Position numbers and translations under genes: made by a program. From contig OZ025242.1 in the NCBI GenBank assembly GCA_964019155.1, forward strand, positions 69,652,220 to 69,716,219: a stretch of DNA of 64,000 bases, written 5' to 3'. This DNA comes from Osedax fenrisi (Eukaryota > Annelida > Polychaeta > Sabellida > Siboglinidae). The stretch's first letter is position 1, and every line of letters starts with the position of its first letter. This document shows, piece by piece, positions 1-13,100 of this stretch. Below the pieces are notes generated by a model. The model was not told the DNA's origin and did no database searches. It saw nothing but the letters and a program-made list of their open reading frames with translations.

Positions 1-3000
1 CAGACAGACTACACTAGACTATTCACTAGGACATACAGACACACTAGACTATTCACTAGGACAGACAGACAGACACTAGACTATTCACTAGGACAGACAG
101 ACACACTAGACTATTCACTAGGACAGACAGACAGACACACTAGACTATTCACTAGGACAGACAGACAGACTAGACTATTCACTAGGACAGACAGAAACAC
201 TAGACTATTCACTAGGACAGACAGACACACTAGACTATTTCACTAGGACAGACAGACACACTAGACTATTCACTAGGACAGACAGACACACTAGACTATT
301 CACTAGGACAGACAGACACACTAGACTATTCACTAGGACAGACAGACACACTAGACTATTCACTAGGACAGACAGACAGACTAGACTATTCACTAGGACA
401 GACAGAAACACTAGGACTATTCACTAGGACAGACAGACACACTAGACTATTCACTAGGACAAACAGACACACTAGACTATTCACTAGGACAGACAGACAC
501 ACTAGACTATTCACTAGGACAGACAGACACACTAGACTATTCACTAGGACAGACAGACACACTAGACTATTCACTAGGACATACAGACACACTAGACTAT
601 TCACTAGGACAGACAGACACACTAGACTATTCACTAGGACAGACAGACACACTAGACTATTCACTAGGACATACAGACACACTAGACTATTCACTAGGAC
701 AGACAGACACACTAGACTATTCACTAGGACAGACAGACACACTAGACTATTCACTAGGACATACAGACACACTAGACTATTCACTAGGACAGACAGACAC
801 ACTAGACTATTCACTAGGACATACAGACACACTAGACTATTCACTAGGACAGACAGACACACTAGACTATTCACTAGGACAGACAGACACACTAGACTAT
901 TCACTAGGACATACAGACACACTAGACTATTCACTAGGACAGACAGACACACTAGACTATTCACTAGGACAGACAGACACACTAGACTATTCACTAGGAC
1001 AGACAGACACACTAGACTATTCACTAGGACATACAGACACACTAGACTATTCACTAGGACAGACAGACACACTAGACTATTCACTAGGACAGACAGACAC
1101 ACTAGACTATTCACTAGGACAGACAGACACACTAGACTATTCACTAGGACATACAGACACACTAGACTATTCACTAGGACATACAGACACACTAGACTAT
1201 TCACTAGGACAGACAGACACACTAGACTATTCACTAGGACAGACAGACACACTAGACTATTCACTAGGACAGACAGACACACTAGACTATTCACTAAGAC
1301 AGACAGACAGACACACTAGACTATTCACTAGGACAGACAAACACACTAGACTATTCACTAGAACATACAGACACGCTAGACTATTCACTAGGACATACAG
1401 ACACACTAGACTATTCACTAGGACAGACAGATACACTAGACTATTCACTAGGACATACAGACACACTAGACTATTCACTAGGACATACAGACAGACACAC
1501 TAGACTATTCATTAGGACAGACAGACACACTAGACTATTCACTAGGACAGACAGACACACTAGACTATTCACTAGGACAGACAGACACACTAGACTATTC
1601 ACTAGGACAGACAGACACACTAGACTATTCACTAGGACAGACAGACACACTAGACTATTCACTAGGACATACAGACACACTAGACTATTCACTAGGACAG
1701 ACAGACACACTAGACTATTCACTAGGACATACAGACACACTAGACTATTCACTAGGACAGACAGACACACTAGACTATTCACTAGGACAGACAGACACAC
1801 TAGACTATTCACTAGGACAGACAGACACACTAGACTATTCACTAGGACAGACAGACACACTAGACTATTCACTAGGACAGACAGACACACTAGACTATTC
1901 ACTAGGACAGACAGACACACTAGACTATTCACTAGGACAGACAGACACACTAGACTATTCACTAGGACATACAGACACACTAGACTATTCACTAGGACAT
2001 ACAGACACACTAGACTATTCACTAGGACAGACAGACACACTAGACTATTCACTAGGACAGACAGACACACTAGACTATTCACTAGGACAGACAGACACAC
2101 TAGACTATTCACTAAGACAGACAGACAGACACACTAGACTATTCACTAGGACAGACAGACACACTAGACTATTCACTAGAACATACAGACACGCTAGACT
2201 ATTCACTAGGACATACAGACACACTAGACTATTCACTAGGACAGACAGACACACTAGACTATTCACTAGGACAGACAGACACACTAGACTATTCACTAGG
2301 ACAGACAGACACACTAGACTATTCACTAGGACACACAGACACACTAGACTATTCACTAGGACATACAGACACACTAGACTATTCACTAGGACAGACAGAC
2401 ACACTAGACTATTCACTAGGACAGACAGACACACTAGACTATTCACTAGGACAGACAGACACACTAGACTATTCACTAAGACAGACAGACAGACACACTA
2501 GACTATTCACTAGGACAGACAGACACACTAGACTATTCACTAGAACATACAGACACACTAGACTATTCACTAGGACATACAGACACACTAGACTATTCAC
2601 TAGGACAGACAGATACACTAGACTATTCACTAGGACATACAGACACACTAGACTATTCACTAGGACAGACAGACAGACACACTAGACTATTCATTAGGAC
2701 AGACAGACACACTAGACTATTCACTAGGACAGACAGACAGACACACTAGACTATTCACTAGGACAGACAGACAGACTAGACTATTCACTAGGACAGACAG
2801 AAACACTAGACTATTCACTAGGACAGACAGACACACTAGACTATTTACTAGGACAGACAGACACACTAGACTATTCACTAGGACAGACAGACACACTAGA
2901 CTATTCACTAGGACAGACAGACACACTAGACTATTCACTAGGACAGACAGACACACTAGACTATTCACTAGGACAGACAGACAGACTAGACTATTCACTA

Positions 3001-5197
3001 GGACAGACAGAAACACTAGACTATTCACTAGGACAGACAGACACACTAGACTATTCACTAGGACAAACAGACACACTAGACTATTCACTAGGACAGACAG
3101 ACACACTAGACTATTCACTAGGACAGACAGACACACTAGACTATTCACTAGGACAGACAGACACACTAGACTATTCACTAGGACATACAGACACACTAGA
3201 CTATTCACTAGGACAGACAGACACACTAGACTATTCACTAGGACAGACAGACACACTAGACTATTCACTAGGACATACAGACACACTAGACTATTCACTA
3301 GGACAGACAGACACACTAGACTATTCACTAGGACAGACAGACACACTAGACTATTCACTAGGACATACAGACACACTAGACTATTCACTAGGACATACAG
3401 ACAGACACACTAGACTATTCACTAGGACAGACAGACAGACACACTAGACTATTCACTAGGACAGACAGACACACTAGACTATTCACTAGGACAGACAGAC
3501 ACACTAGACTATTCACTAGGACATACAGACACACTAGACTATTCACTAGGACAGACAGACACACTAGACTATTCACTAGGACAGACAGACACACTAGACT
3601 ATTCACTAGGACAGACAGACACACTAGACTATTCACTAGGACATACAGACACACTAGACTATTCACTAGGACAGACAGACACACTAGACTATTCACTAGG
3701 ACAGACAGACACACTAGACTATTCCCTAGGACAGACAGACACACTAGACTATTCACTAGGACAGACAGACACACTAGACTATTCACTAGGACATACAGAC
3801 ACACTAGACTATTCACTAGGACAGACAGACACACTAGACTATTCACTAGGACAGACAGACACACTAGACTATTCACTAGGACAGACATACACACTAGACT
3901 ATTCACTAGGACAGACAGACACACTAGACTATTCACTAGGACAGACAGACACACTAGACTATTCACTAGGACATACAGACACGCTAGACTATTCACTAGG
4001 ACAGACAGACACACTAGACTATTCACTAGGACAGACAGACACACTAGACTATTCACTAGGACAGACAGACACACTAGACTATTCACTAGGACAGACAGAC
4101 TCACTAGACTATTCACTAGGACAGACAGACACACTAGACTATTCACTAGGACAGACAGACACACTAGACTATTCACTAGGACATACAGACACACTAGACT
4201 ATTCACTAGGACAGACAGACACACTAGACTATTCACTAGGACATACAGACACACTAGACTATTCACTAGGACATACAGACACACTAGACTATTCACTAGG
4301 ACAGACAGACACACTAGACTATTCACTAGGACAGACAGACACACTAGACTATTCACTAGGACATACAGACACACTAGACTATTCACTAGGACAGACAGAC
4401 ACACTAGACTATTCACTAGGACATACAGACACACTAGACTATTCACTAGGACAGACAGACACACTAGACTATTCACTAGGACAGACAGACACACTAGACT
4501 ATTCACTAGGACATACAGACACACTAGACTATTCATTAGGACAGACAGACACACTAGACTATTCACTAGGACAGACAGACAGACACACTAGACTATTCAC
4601 TAGGACAGACAGACACACTAGACTATTCACTAGGACAGACAGACACACTAGACTATTCACTAGGACAGACAGACACACTAGACTATTCACTAGGACAGAC
4701 AGACACACTAGACTATTCACTAGGACATACAGACACACTAGACTATTCACTAGGACATACAGACACGCTAGACTATTCACTAGGACATACAGATACACTA
4801 GACTATTCACTAGGACATACAGACACACTAGACTATTCATTAGGACAGACAGACACACTAGACTATTCACTAGGACAGACAGACAGACACACTAGACTAT
4901 TCACTAGGACAGACAGACACACTAGACTATTCACTAGGACAGACAGACACACTAGACTATTCACTAGGACAGACAGACACACTAGACTATTCACTAGGAC
5001 AGACAGACACACTAGACTATTCACTAGGACATACAGACACACTAGACTATTCACTAGGACATACAGACACGCTAGGCTATTCACTAGGACATACAGATAC
5101 ACTAGACTATTCACTAGGACAGACAGACACACTAGACTATTCACTAGGACAGAAAGACACACTAGACTATTCACTAGGACAGACAGACACACTAGAC
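1..5197. repeat. 30-bp minisatellite array, left block
   Basis: About 170 head-to-tail copies of a 30-bp unit that begins CACTAGACTATTC and ends in a GACA run. Most units are exactly 30 bp; some gain or lose one 4-bp GACA step (34 or 26 bp). Point variants (CATACAGA for CAGACAGA, TCATTAGG for TCACTAGG, CACGCTAG) recur in blocks. Because 30 is a multiple of three, long repetitive reading frames with a 10-residue period run through it; they are artefacts. It continues off the left edge and lies in the intron after GPD2 exon 4. On the GPD2 sense strand each unit reads CTGTCTGTCCTAG, a 3' splice site look-alike. Confidence 0.97.
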
Positions 5198-7895
5198 CAG
5201 GGTTTCTTAAACTGTGGGCCAGGGCCCAAATTTGGGCCATGGGCCAAATTTGCTTGGGCCATGGGCCAAATATTCTTGGTCTAAATTGTCTAATTTCTTT
5301 TATTATTCAAAGATTATAAATAATATAAATATTCTTGGTCTAAATTGTCTAATTTCTTTTATTATTCAAAGATTATAAATAATATAAATATTCTTGGGCC
5401 AAATATTCTTGGTCTAAATTGTCTAATTTCTTTTATTATTCAAAGATTATAAATAATATAAATATAAATCTATGAAAATCCAAATTAAAATTTGAAAAAT
5501 AATTATAGAAATAATACGTTTAAGGTTACTATTGTATGTATTGTAATGAAAATATGTATTGCAATAGTATACTTTATAATATAAAGTTTATATTATAAAG
5601 TTTATAATATAGTAATTTATGTATTTAATTAAATTGAATTATTTATATTAATTAAATAATTTAAGACATAAATTTATAATACGTTTAAGGTTACTATTGT
5701 ATGTATTGTAATGAAAATATGTATTGCAATAGTATACTTTATATTATAAAGTTTATAATATAGTAATTTATGTATTTAATTAAATTGAATTATTTATATT
5801 AATTAAATAATTTAAGACATAAATTTATTAAATTCATATTTTTAAAATATTTAAAGAATTTTTAAAATTTTAAAAATCATAGTAAAAAAGTATTTTATAT
5901 ATCAAATAAATTAGATTTGAGCAACAATATCATTTAATTTTACAGATGCCTAATAAACGTGTTTATGATAATTCATATTTAAATTTTGGATTTTCTTCAA
6001 TCTTGGATAAAGGAATAATACGACCGCAATGTGTAGTGTGCAAGACTACATTATCAAATGAGAGCTTGAAAACATCGAAATTAAAATTGCACTTGAATAA
6101 AATGCATCCTTTATTAGCAAATAAGGGCATTGAATATTTCAGAATGAAAGAACGCGGCTTAAAACGGGCAAGATTGGATAATACATCCACAAGTACTTTC
6201 TGCCCAAATAAAAATATTACCGAAGCATCATATGAAATTGCACTTATTATAGCTAAAAAGAAGAAACCACATACAATTGGAGAATCTCTAGTAAAGCCAT
6301 GCATGTTAGAAGCAGCTCGACTTGTATTAGATCAAAAATCAGTGGATAAATTAAGTCAAATAAGTCTATCAGATAGTACAATTAAATCTAGAATAGACGA
6401 AATGTCCAATGATATTAAAATGCAAGTGACTGATCAAATAAGATTATCTCCATTTTTTTCTATTCAGCTTGATGAATCAACAGATGTAAGCAATTTATCA
6501 CAACTTTTGGTTTATGCTAGATATATTTGTGATAATCAAATTAAAGAAGAGTTTTTATTTTGTAAAGTATTGACAACGACAACTAAAGCTATTGATGTAA
6601 TGTCAATGGTATCTGAATTCTTTGTAGAAGAAAAAATATCATGGGATAAATTGATAGGAGTTTGTACGGATGGTGCTCCGAGTATGCTAGGATCAAAGTC
6701 GGGATTTGTTTCATTGGTTAAAAGAAAAAACCCTGAAATTATTGCAACGCATTGCATAATTCACCGTCAAGCACTTGCATCAAAAACGTTACCATCTGAA
6801 TTAAATTGTATATTAAACATTATTATTAAAGTAGTTAATTATATTAAAGGTAGTTCACTTAGAACACGTCTATTTCGAAAGCTATGTGGTGAAATGGACG
6901 CTAATCATCAGGATTTGTTATTTTATACTGCTGTGCGCTGACTATCGAAAGGAAATGTAATTGATCGAGTGTTTGAATTATTCTCAGAAATAAAAATGTT
7001 TATATCTGAACAAAGTAATAAGACGCAGTAAGATTTGAAAGATTTTGATGAAGAAATATTACCAAGCATTGCATATTTAGCTGATATCTTTGAAAGATTA
7101 AATTACTTAAATCGTCAGTTGCAAGGAAAAGAAACTACTATTATAATGCATACTGATGCAATTAAATCATTCATTGATAAATTGGATCTTTGGACAGGAA
7201 AAATAGAAAGAAACAACATATCACCATTCCATAGACTTAATGAAGAGATGAATAATGATAAATTACCAGACATATTAAAGAATTGTATCCTGCAGCATTT
7301 AACCGAACTAAAGTCTGAGTTTGAAAGATATTTCCCAGATATAACTTCTGACGATATAGCTATGAAATTATCAAGAAACCCGTTCAATTGCAACGTAGAT
7401 GATTTACCCAATGAGATTCAAGAAGAATTCTTAGATTTCCGAAATGATACAGAGGTTAATATATAATCATCAATTAATTTTCGTTATATATTTGTTAATT
7501 ATAGGCTAAAGAAGAGTTCATTCAAAGTAATAAAGACATACACTATTGGGCTAAAACTATGACATTATTCCCACAATTAAGTCTCTTTGTTTTAAGAAAA
7601 TTGCTTCCTTTTTCATCAACTTACTTGTGTGAATCTGGATTCTCAACAATGCTGAACATAAAATCCAAGAATAGAAACAGATTGGATTTAGAAGTTGACA
7701 TGAGATGTTCTTTAAGCATGACACGTCCTCGAATTCGTAATTTAGTTACTCTTAAACAATTGCACCCATCTCATTAATTTTGTTTTATCATTATTATTAA
7801 AATAAACATTATTTTCTCTTCTAATTTTTTTTGGGCCATATAAGTATTTCAAATTTGAAAAATGGGCCATGGGATAACAAGTTTAAGAACCCCTG
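5198..7895 (+). mobile_element. hAT (Buster/ZBED-like) DNA transposon inserted in the minisatellite
   Basis: A complete but decayed 2,698-bp element. Ends are inverted repeats: CAGGGTTTCTTAAAC at left and the complement of CAGGGGTTCTTAAAC at right (one mismatch in 15). It is flanked by a perfect 8-bp target duplication, CACTAGAC, at 5190-5197 and 7896-7903. An 8-bp duplication and CAG ends are hAT hallmarks; the central TA fits the nnnTAnnn preference described for the Buster branch. Subterminal GGGCCATGGGCC motifs occur near both ends. The 5' noncoding part holds three tandem copies of a block of about 60 bp (5270-5465) and two of a longer block (about 5510-5640 and 5675-5830). Confidence 0.95.
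5946..7777 (+). pseudogene. hAT transposase, ZBED5-like, with two nonsense codons and a possible 50-bp intron
   Basis: Transposase that would cut and paste the surrounding element. The first open part is 331 residues from 5946. A BED-type zinc finger is visible at C29, C32, H49 and H54 (CVVCKTTL...LHLNKMH). Two acidic catalytic-core motifs follow, FSIQLDESTD and CTDGAPSM. The conserved VRWLS-type tryptophan codon is TGA at 6939-6941, and TAA occurs at 7029-7031; both lie in the same frame, so these are point mutations, not frameshifts. The frame continues to 7454, where a GT-AG segment (7455-7504) in phase 0 precedes the conserved C-terminus with FSSTYLCESGFSTM and ends at 7774 before TAA. 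The total is about 590 codons, normal for the family. With two stops it should not make active transposase. The segment could be a real intron or a small insertion. Confidence 0.9.
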
Positions 7896-9960
7896 CACTA
7901 GACTATTCACTAGGACAGACAGACACACTAGACTATTCACTAGGACATACAGACATACTAGACTATTCACTAGGACAGACAGACACACTAGACTATTCAC
8001 TAGGACATACAGACACACTAGACTATTCACTAGGACAGACAGACACACTAGACTATTCACTAGGACAGACAGATACACTAGACTATTCACTAGGACATAC
8101 AGACACACTAGACTATTCACTAGGACAGACAGACAGACACACTAGACTATTCATTAGGACAGACAGACACACTAGACTATTCACTAGGACAGACAGACAG
8201 ACACACTAGACTATTCACTAGGACAGACAGACAGACTAGACTATTCACTAGGACAGACAGAAACACTAGACTATTCACTAGGACAGACAGACACACTAGA
8301 CTATTCACTAGGACAGACAGACACACTAGACTATTCACTAGGACAGACAGACACACTAGACTATTCACTAGGACAGACAGACACACTAGACTATTCACTA
8401 GGACAGACAGACACACTAGACTATTCACTAGGACAGACAGACACACTAGACTATTCACTAAGACAGACAGACAGACACACTAGACTATTCACTAGGACAG
8501 ACAGACACACTAGACTATTCACTAGAACATACAGACACGCTAGACTATTCACTAGGACATACAGACACACTAGACTATTCACTAGGACAGACAGATACAC
8601 TAGACTATTCACTAGGACATACAGACACACTAGACTATTCACTAGGACAGATAGACAGACACACTAGACTATTCATTAGGACAGACAGACACACTAGACT
8701 ATTCACTAGGACAGACAGACAGACACACTAGACTATTCACTAGGACAGACAGACACACTAGACTATTCACTAGGACAGACAGACACACTAGACTATTCAC
8801 TAGGACAGACAGACACACTAGACTATTCACTAGGACAGACAGACACACTAGACTATTCACTAGGACAGACAGACAGACTAGACTATTCACTAGGACAGAC
8901 AGAAACACTAGACTATTCACTAGGACAGACAGACACACTAGACTATTCACTAGGACAAACAGACACACTAGACTATTCACTAGGACAGACAGACACACTA
9001 GACTATTCACTAGGACAGACAGACACACTAGACTATTCACTAGGACAGACAGACACACTAGACTATTCACTAGGACATACAGACACACTAGACTATTCAC
9101 TAGGACAGACAGACACACTAGACTATTCACTAGGACAGACAGACACACTAGACTATTCACTAGGACATACAGACACACTAGACTATTCACTAGGACAGAC
9201 AGACACACTAGACTATTCACTAGGACAGACAGACACACTAGACTATTCACTAGGACATACAGACACACTAGACTATTCACTAGGACATACAGACAGACAC
9301 ACTAGACTATTCACTAGGACAGACAGACAGACACACTAGACTATTCACTAGGACAGACAGACACACTAGACTATTCACTAGGACAGACAGACACACTAGA
9401 CTATTCACTAGGACATACAGACACACTAGACTATTCACTAGGACAGACAGACACACTAGACTATTCACTAGGACAGACAGACAGACTAGACTATTCACTA
9501 GGACAGACAGAAACACTAGACTATTCACTAGGACAGACAGACACACTAGACTATTCACTAGGACAGACAGACACACTAGACTATTCACTAGGACAGACAG
9601 ACACACTAGACTATTCACTAGGACAGACAGACACACTAGACTATTCACTAGGACAGACAGACACACTAGACTATTCACTAGGACAGACAGACTAGACTAT
9701 TCACTAGGACAGACAGACACACTAGACTATTCACTAGGACAGACAGACACACTAGACTATTCACTAGGACAGACAGACACACTAGACTATTCACTAGGAC
9801 AGACAGACACACTAGACTATTCACTAGGACAGACAGACACACTAGACTATTCACTAGGACATACAGACACACTAGACTATTCACTAGGACATACAGACAC
9901 ACTAGACTATTCACTAGGACAGACAGACAAGCTAGACTATTCACTAGGACAGACAGACTA
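7896..9960. repeat. 30-bp minisatellite array, right block
   Basis: Continuation of the same 30-bp array after the hAT insertion, about 69 units. It ends 11 bp short of the splice donor of GPD2 exon 4 (donor GT at 9972-9971, minus strand), so the array fills the intron almost from its first base. Variant blocks such as CTAAGACAGACAGACAG followed by CTAGAACATACAG near 8458-8540 match blocks at about 1295, 2113 and 2476, showing that multi-unit segments were copied within the array. Confidence 0.97.
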
Positions 9961-9972
9961 GTGATAGGTAAC
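9961..9972 (-). promoter_or_regulatory. GPD2 exon 4 splice donor next to the minisatellite
   Basis: The donor GTTACC begins at 9972 on the minus strand. Only 11 or 12 bp separate it from the last satellite unit. The +3 base is T, as at most donors in this window. The 3' partner exon is outside the window, so intron length is at least 9.97 kb. Confidence 0.8.
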
Positions 9973-10136
9973 CATCGTAATAAACCAGAGCCCCGCACAG
10001 CTTGTTCGCCTTCAGCATGGGAAACAGTTCCAGGGCCTTATACTTGGAAAGGAAGTAGCTGGGCTTGAGGGTTTGTAGACCGGCGACCATGTCGTAGGCT
10101 TTTATACCCGCCCAGAAGTAGGGTATCTGCCAGAAC
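9973..10136 (-). CDS. GPD2: GPD2 coding exon 4
   Basis: 164 bp with acceptor CGACTACAG. It completes the lysine codon of exon 3, then encodes FWQIPYFWAGIKAYDMVAG, LKPSYFLSKYKALELF and NKLCGALVYYDG, and breaks one base into the glycine codon at donor GTTACC. The next base pairs of intron lead straight into the 30-bp minisatellite. Confidence 0.95.
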
Positions 10137-13100
10137 CTGTAGTCGGTGGTGGTGGTTTGTGGGGTAGAGTTTTAGTATCTTTGGTACGCTTATTATATCG
10201 GGGAGGTGTGTATAGATCTACTTCAAAATTGTATTTCAAATATTTATTGATTAAATTTAATTTAATCCAAGCCGTAATTATCATCAATTAACATTTATTA
10301 TTTTATTATATTTCATTTATTCATATCATTAGAAATTCATATAGTATATATGAATACGGTATATAGTATATACGTTATACCACTAAATAAACGATAGAGA
10401 AATTAATATAATATTAATTATCTCTCTCCCCCTCTGCCTCCACCTCTCCCTCTCTCTCTCTCTGGTTCCCTGACTAACTTATAGATGGGCAGCATGATAG
10501 GGGTGGGGTAAGCGAGATGAGGGGCGATAGTGATGAGGTTAGCTCGTTCCGCCAGAGCTTCGGTGACCATACGGAACTGTCCGATATCTAGTCCGAGGAT
10601 AGCCTTCTGAAGGTAGCGCACGCCCCCGTGTATCAGCTTGGTGCTTCGGGAGCTGGTGCCTGAGGCGAAGTCAAACTTCTCTACTAGGGCTGTGTCTAGA
10701 CCTATGGGGGGGTGGGGCGGGGGGTTTAGGGACTGTGTGTTAATGTGGTGGTCTGCAGTTATTATGAATGTTGAGGCGAAGTTATAGCTAGGCAATATAC
10801 ACTATAAGAGATGTGGGGGGGGGTTGTAGGTGGTACTAATTAGTGAATAGGAGGAGGGAATAAGAGGAGGGTATAGGGGAGGGTATAGGAGGAGGGTATG
10901 GTAGGAGTATATACATGAATACACAATGTATACATACATATGATGATATAGTGGAAAATTATAAACAGGGCCTAATGATGTATCATAGAAACATACTATT
11001 ATGCTTAATGTTATGAATGAATGAGATTTATTAATAAATAAACTGGCTCTCGTTTCTTTCTAATTGAAGATATAATATGTCCTTGATATTATATCATATT
11101 GTCACACTATCCGACTTATAAATATAGTGAATCATATTAATAATAATCATTTATTAAAAAAAAATTTATTAAATTTATATAATAAAAATTATATAAAAAT
11201 AAAAATTTATATAATAAATTAAATAAAAATTATGTAATATCGTTCTCTTTCGTAAAGGGCTTTAAGTAAGGCTGTAAACGCGCCCATGGTAGTGCTAGGC
11301 CTGACCTCTAGTGACGGCGTCGAGAGCTACTCCGCAACCGGTGGCGCCCCCTCCTATCACGAGAACGTCGTAGATGTGGTCGCTCCTTCGCAGAGCGGAC
11401 ATGTGATCGGCCCTCGATACCAGCACCCCGTTACGCACCCGCTCGTTGAGTTCTACGTCGAGCGGGGTTTGAGGCGCGGGTTTCTGTGACGGGGCGGGGG
11501 GTAGTCAGAGTGACACGGGTGGGACACGCGTACCCCTGCTAGAGGTTACGCCAGAGTTGAAAAAAATCATGATTTTTGCCTTCAAAAAAATCATTGATTT
11601 AATCAAATGATTTAAATCAATTGATTTAAATCAAACAACTCTGCCCATCGCTGTAGAGTGGTGACTATGCTAAAGGTGCAAGTGATTCGATACCAATGAT
11701 ACGAGAGTTAGCGATAAGTGTAGGAGGTTAGGAGTAGTTTACGGGGTTAGTGTAGGGTTATAGGAGTGTTGGGAGGTGTTAGTGAGGTTGCTACGCGATA
11801 GGTAAGTTATGATTAATATCGGTGATAGGGCTTGATATGGTATTGTAGGAATGTTAGGAATGTTAGGAATGCGTAGTTTTCTATTAGGAGGCTACGAGTG
11901 TATCAGTAGAACAGATTAGATACAGAAGTAGTGCTGTTGTAGTGTAGTTACATTGTTCATTATTTCTATCAGTATAGTATTACTTTTCATTGTTATTCGT
12001 ATCTCAGAAATTGTAAATTAATAAAACCTGAATAGTTGCGCAGTCATTATATAGAGAGATAGGGAGGGTTATCATTAATACACATCAATCTTGTAGTAGT
12101 ATATATAAGTTAGCAGTCTAGTTCAAACTTGGGCATGACTAAATATTCAAATATGAATAGAAGTCCAGTATTTAAATATTTAAATAGGTCTGTAAATATT
12201 AAAGTATTTTAATATGTAAATGAATATAGTACATATATATATATACACATTGTACATATAGAAATATACATATTAGACATAGTATATCTTTCATTTGAAC
12301 ACATTTGTAACAGTGCATACATAATATGTAAAATGACTACTATTAAAATAAATATGAAAAAATCCTTACGATAATCGGACACGAATATATAACTCAGATT
12401 AAAACCGATATTCAATTAGTCAGACTTATAAATAAATAATATAATATTTAATATCATGTACCTAATAATATGATTAAGATACAAACTTATATGGATTGAT
12501 TGCATATCAATTTAAACTAAGTTTATATATTCGTGTACGATTATAGTAAGTTAAGTAAGTTAAGTAAGTATATCTCCGTAGTAATTTAATATTTACTAAT
12601 TTTATACACTGTCTAAGCGTATGGCAGTTTAAAATATGTTAATTGAATGACATAATATGTCTACTATATATGTCTCTATAAAGATGTATACACACCACAT
12701 TTATTTACATATTACAATATTATGATATCAGTATGATGGGCAACAACAACAACAGAAAATAGTCATATGATTATGAAGCTCTTTAGAATAACATATTATA
12801 TAATATCATTATAATTTAACGGAAAAAAAAAATAAAAATTCTTCTAATAAATATTATTATTATTATTTATATATTTGAATATATAATATTTACATACATG
12901 ACTTCTTTATTTGAATATTTAGTCATGTCCAAGTTTACACTTGGCGGTATACTTCGCACTATCTCGTAATGGTAGACTGATACAGACATTATTTAGTATT
13001 ATTGAGAACTAATCGTGTCATAAGAAATATGTCGTACAAAGAATAATATCATGACTAATTTGTAATATTAATGTGCGTAGTTTAATTAATTAATTTACTT

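Noticed and set aside
386..5240. Long reading frames with a 10-residue repeat in the minisatellite, which could be mistaken for a repetitive secreted or membrane protein
   Set aside because: The unit length is a multiple of three, so open frames are automatic. They exist on both strands, start and stop with repeat-length variants, and the array lies in a GPD2 intron.
1..9960. CRISPR-like array
   Set aside because: Units are contiguous with no unique spacers, and the setting is a eukaryotic nuclear gene.
11286..11489. Plus-strand open frame of 67 residues
   Set aside because: Shadow of GPD2 exon 2, whose minus-strand frame carries the FAD-binding motif and correct splice phase.
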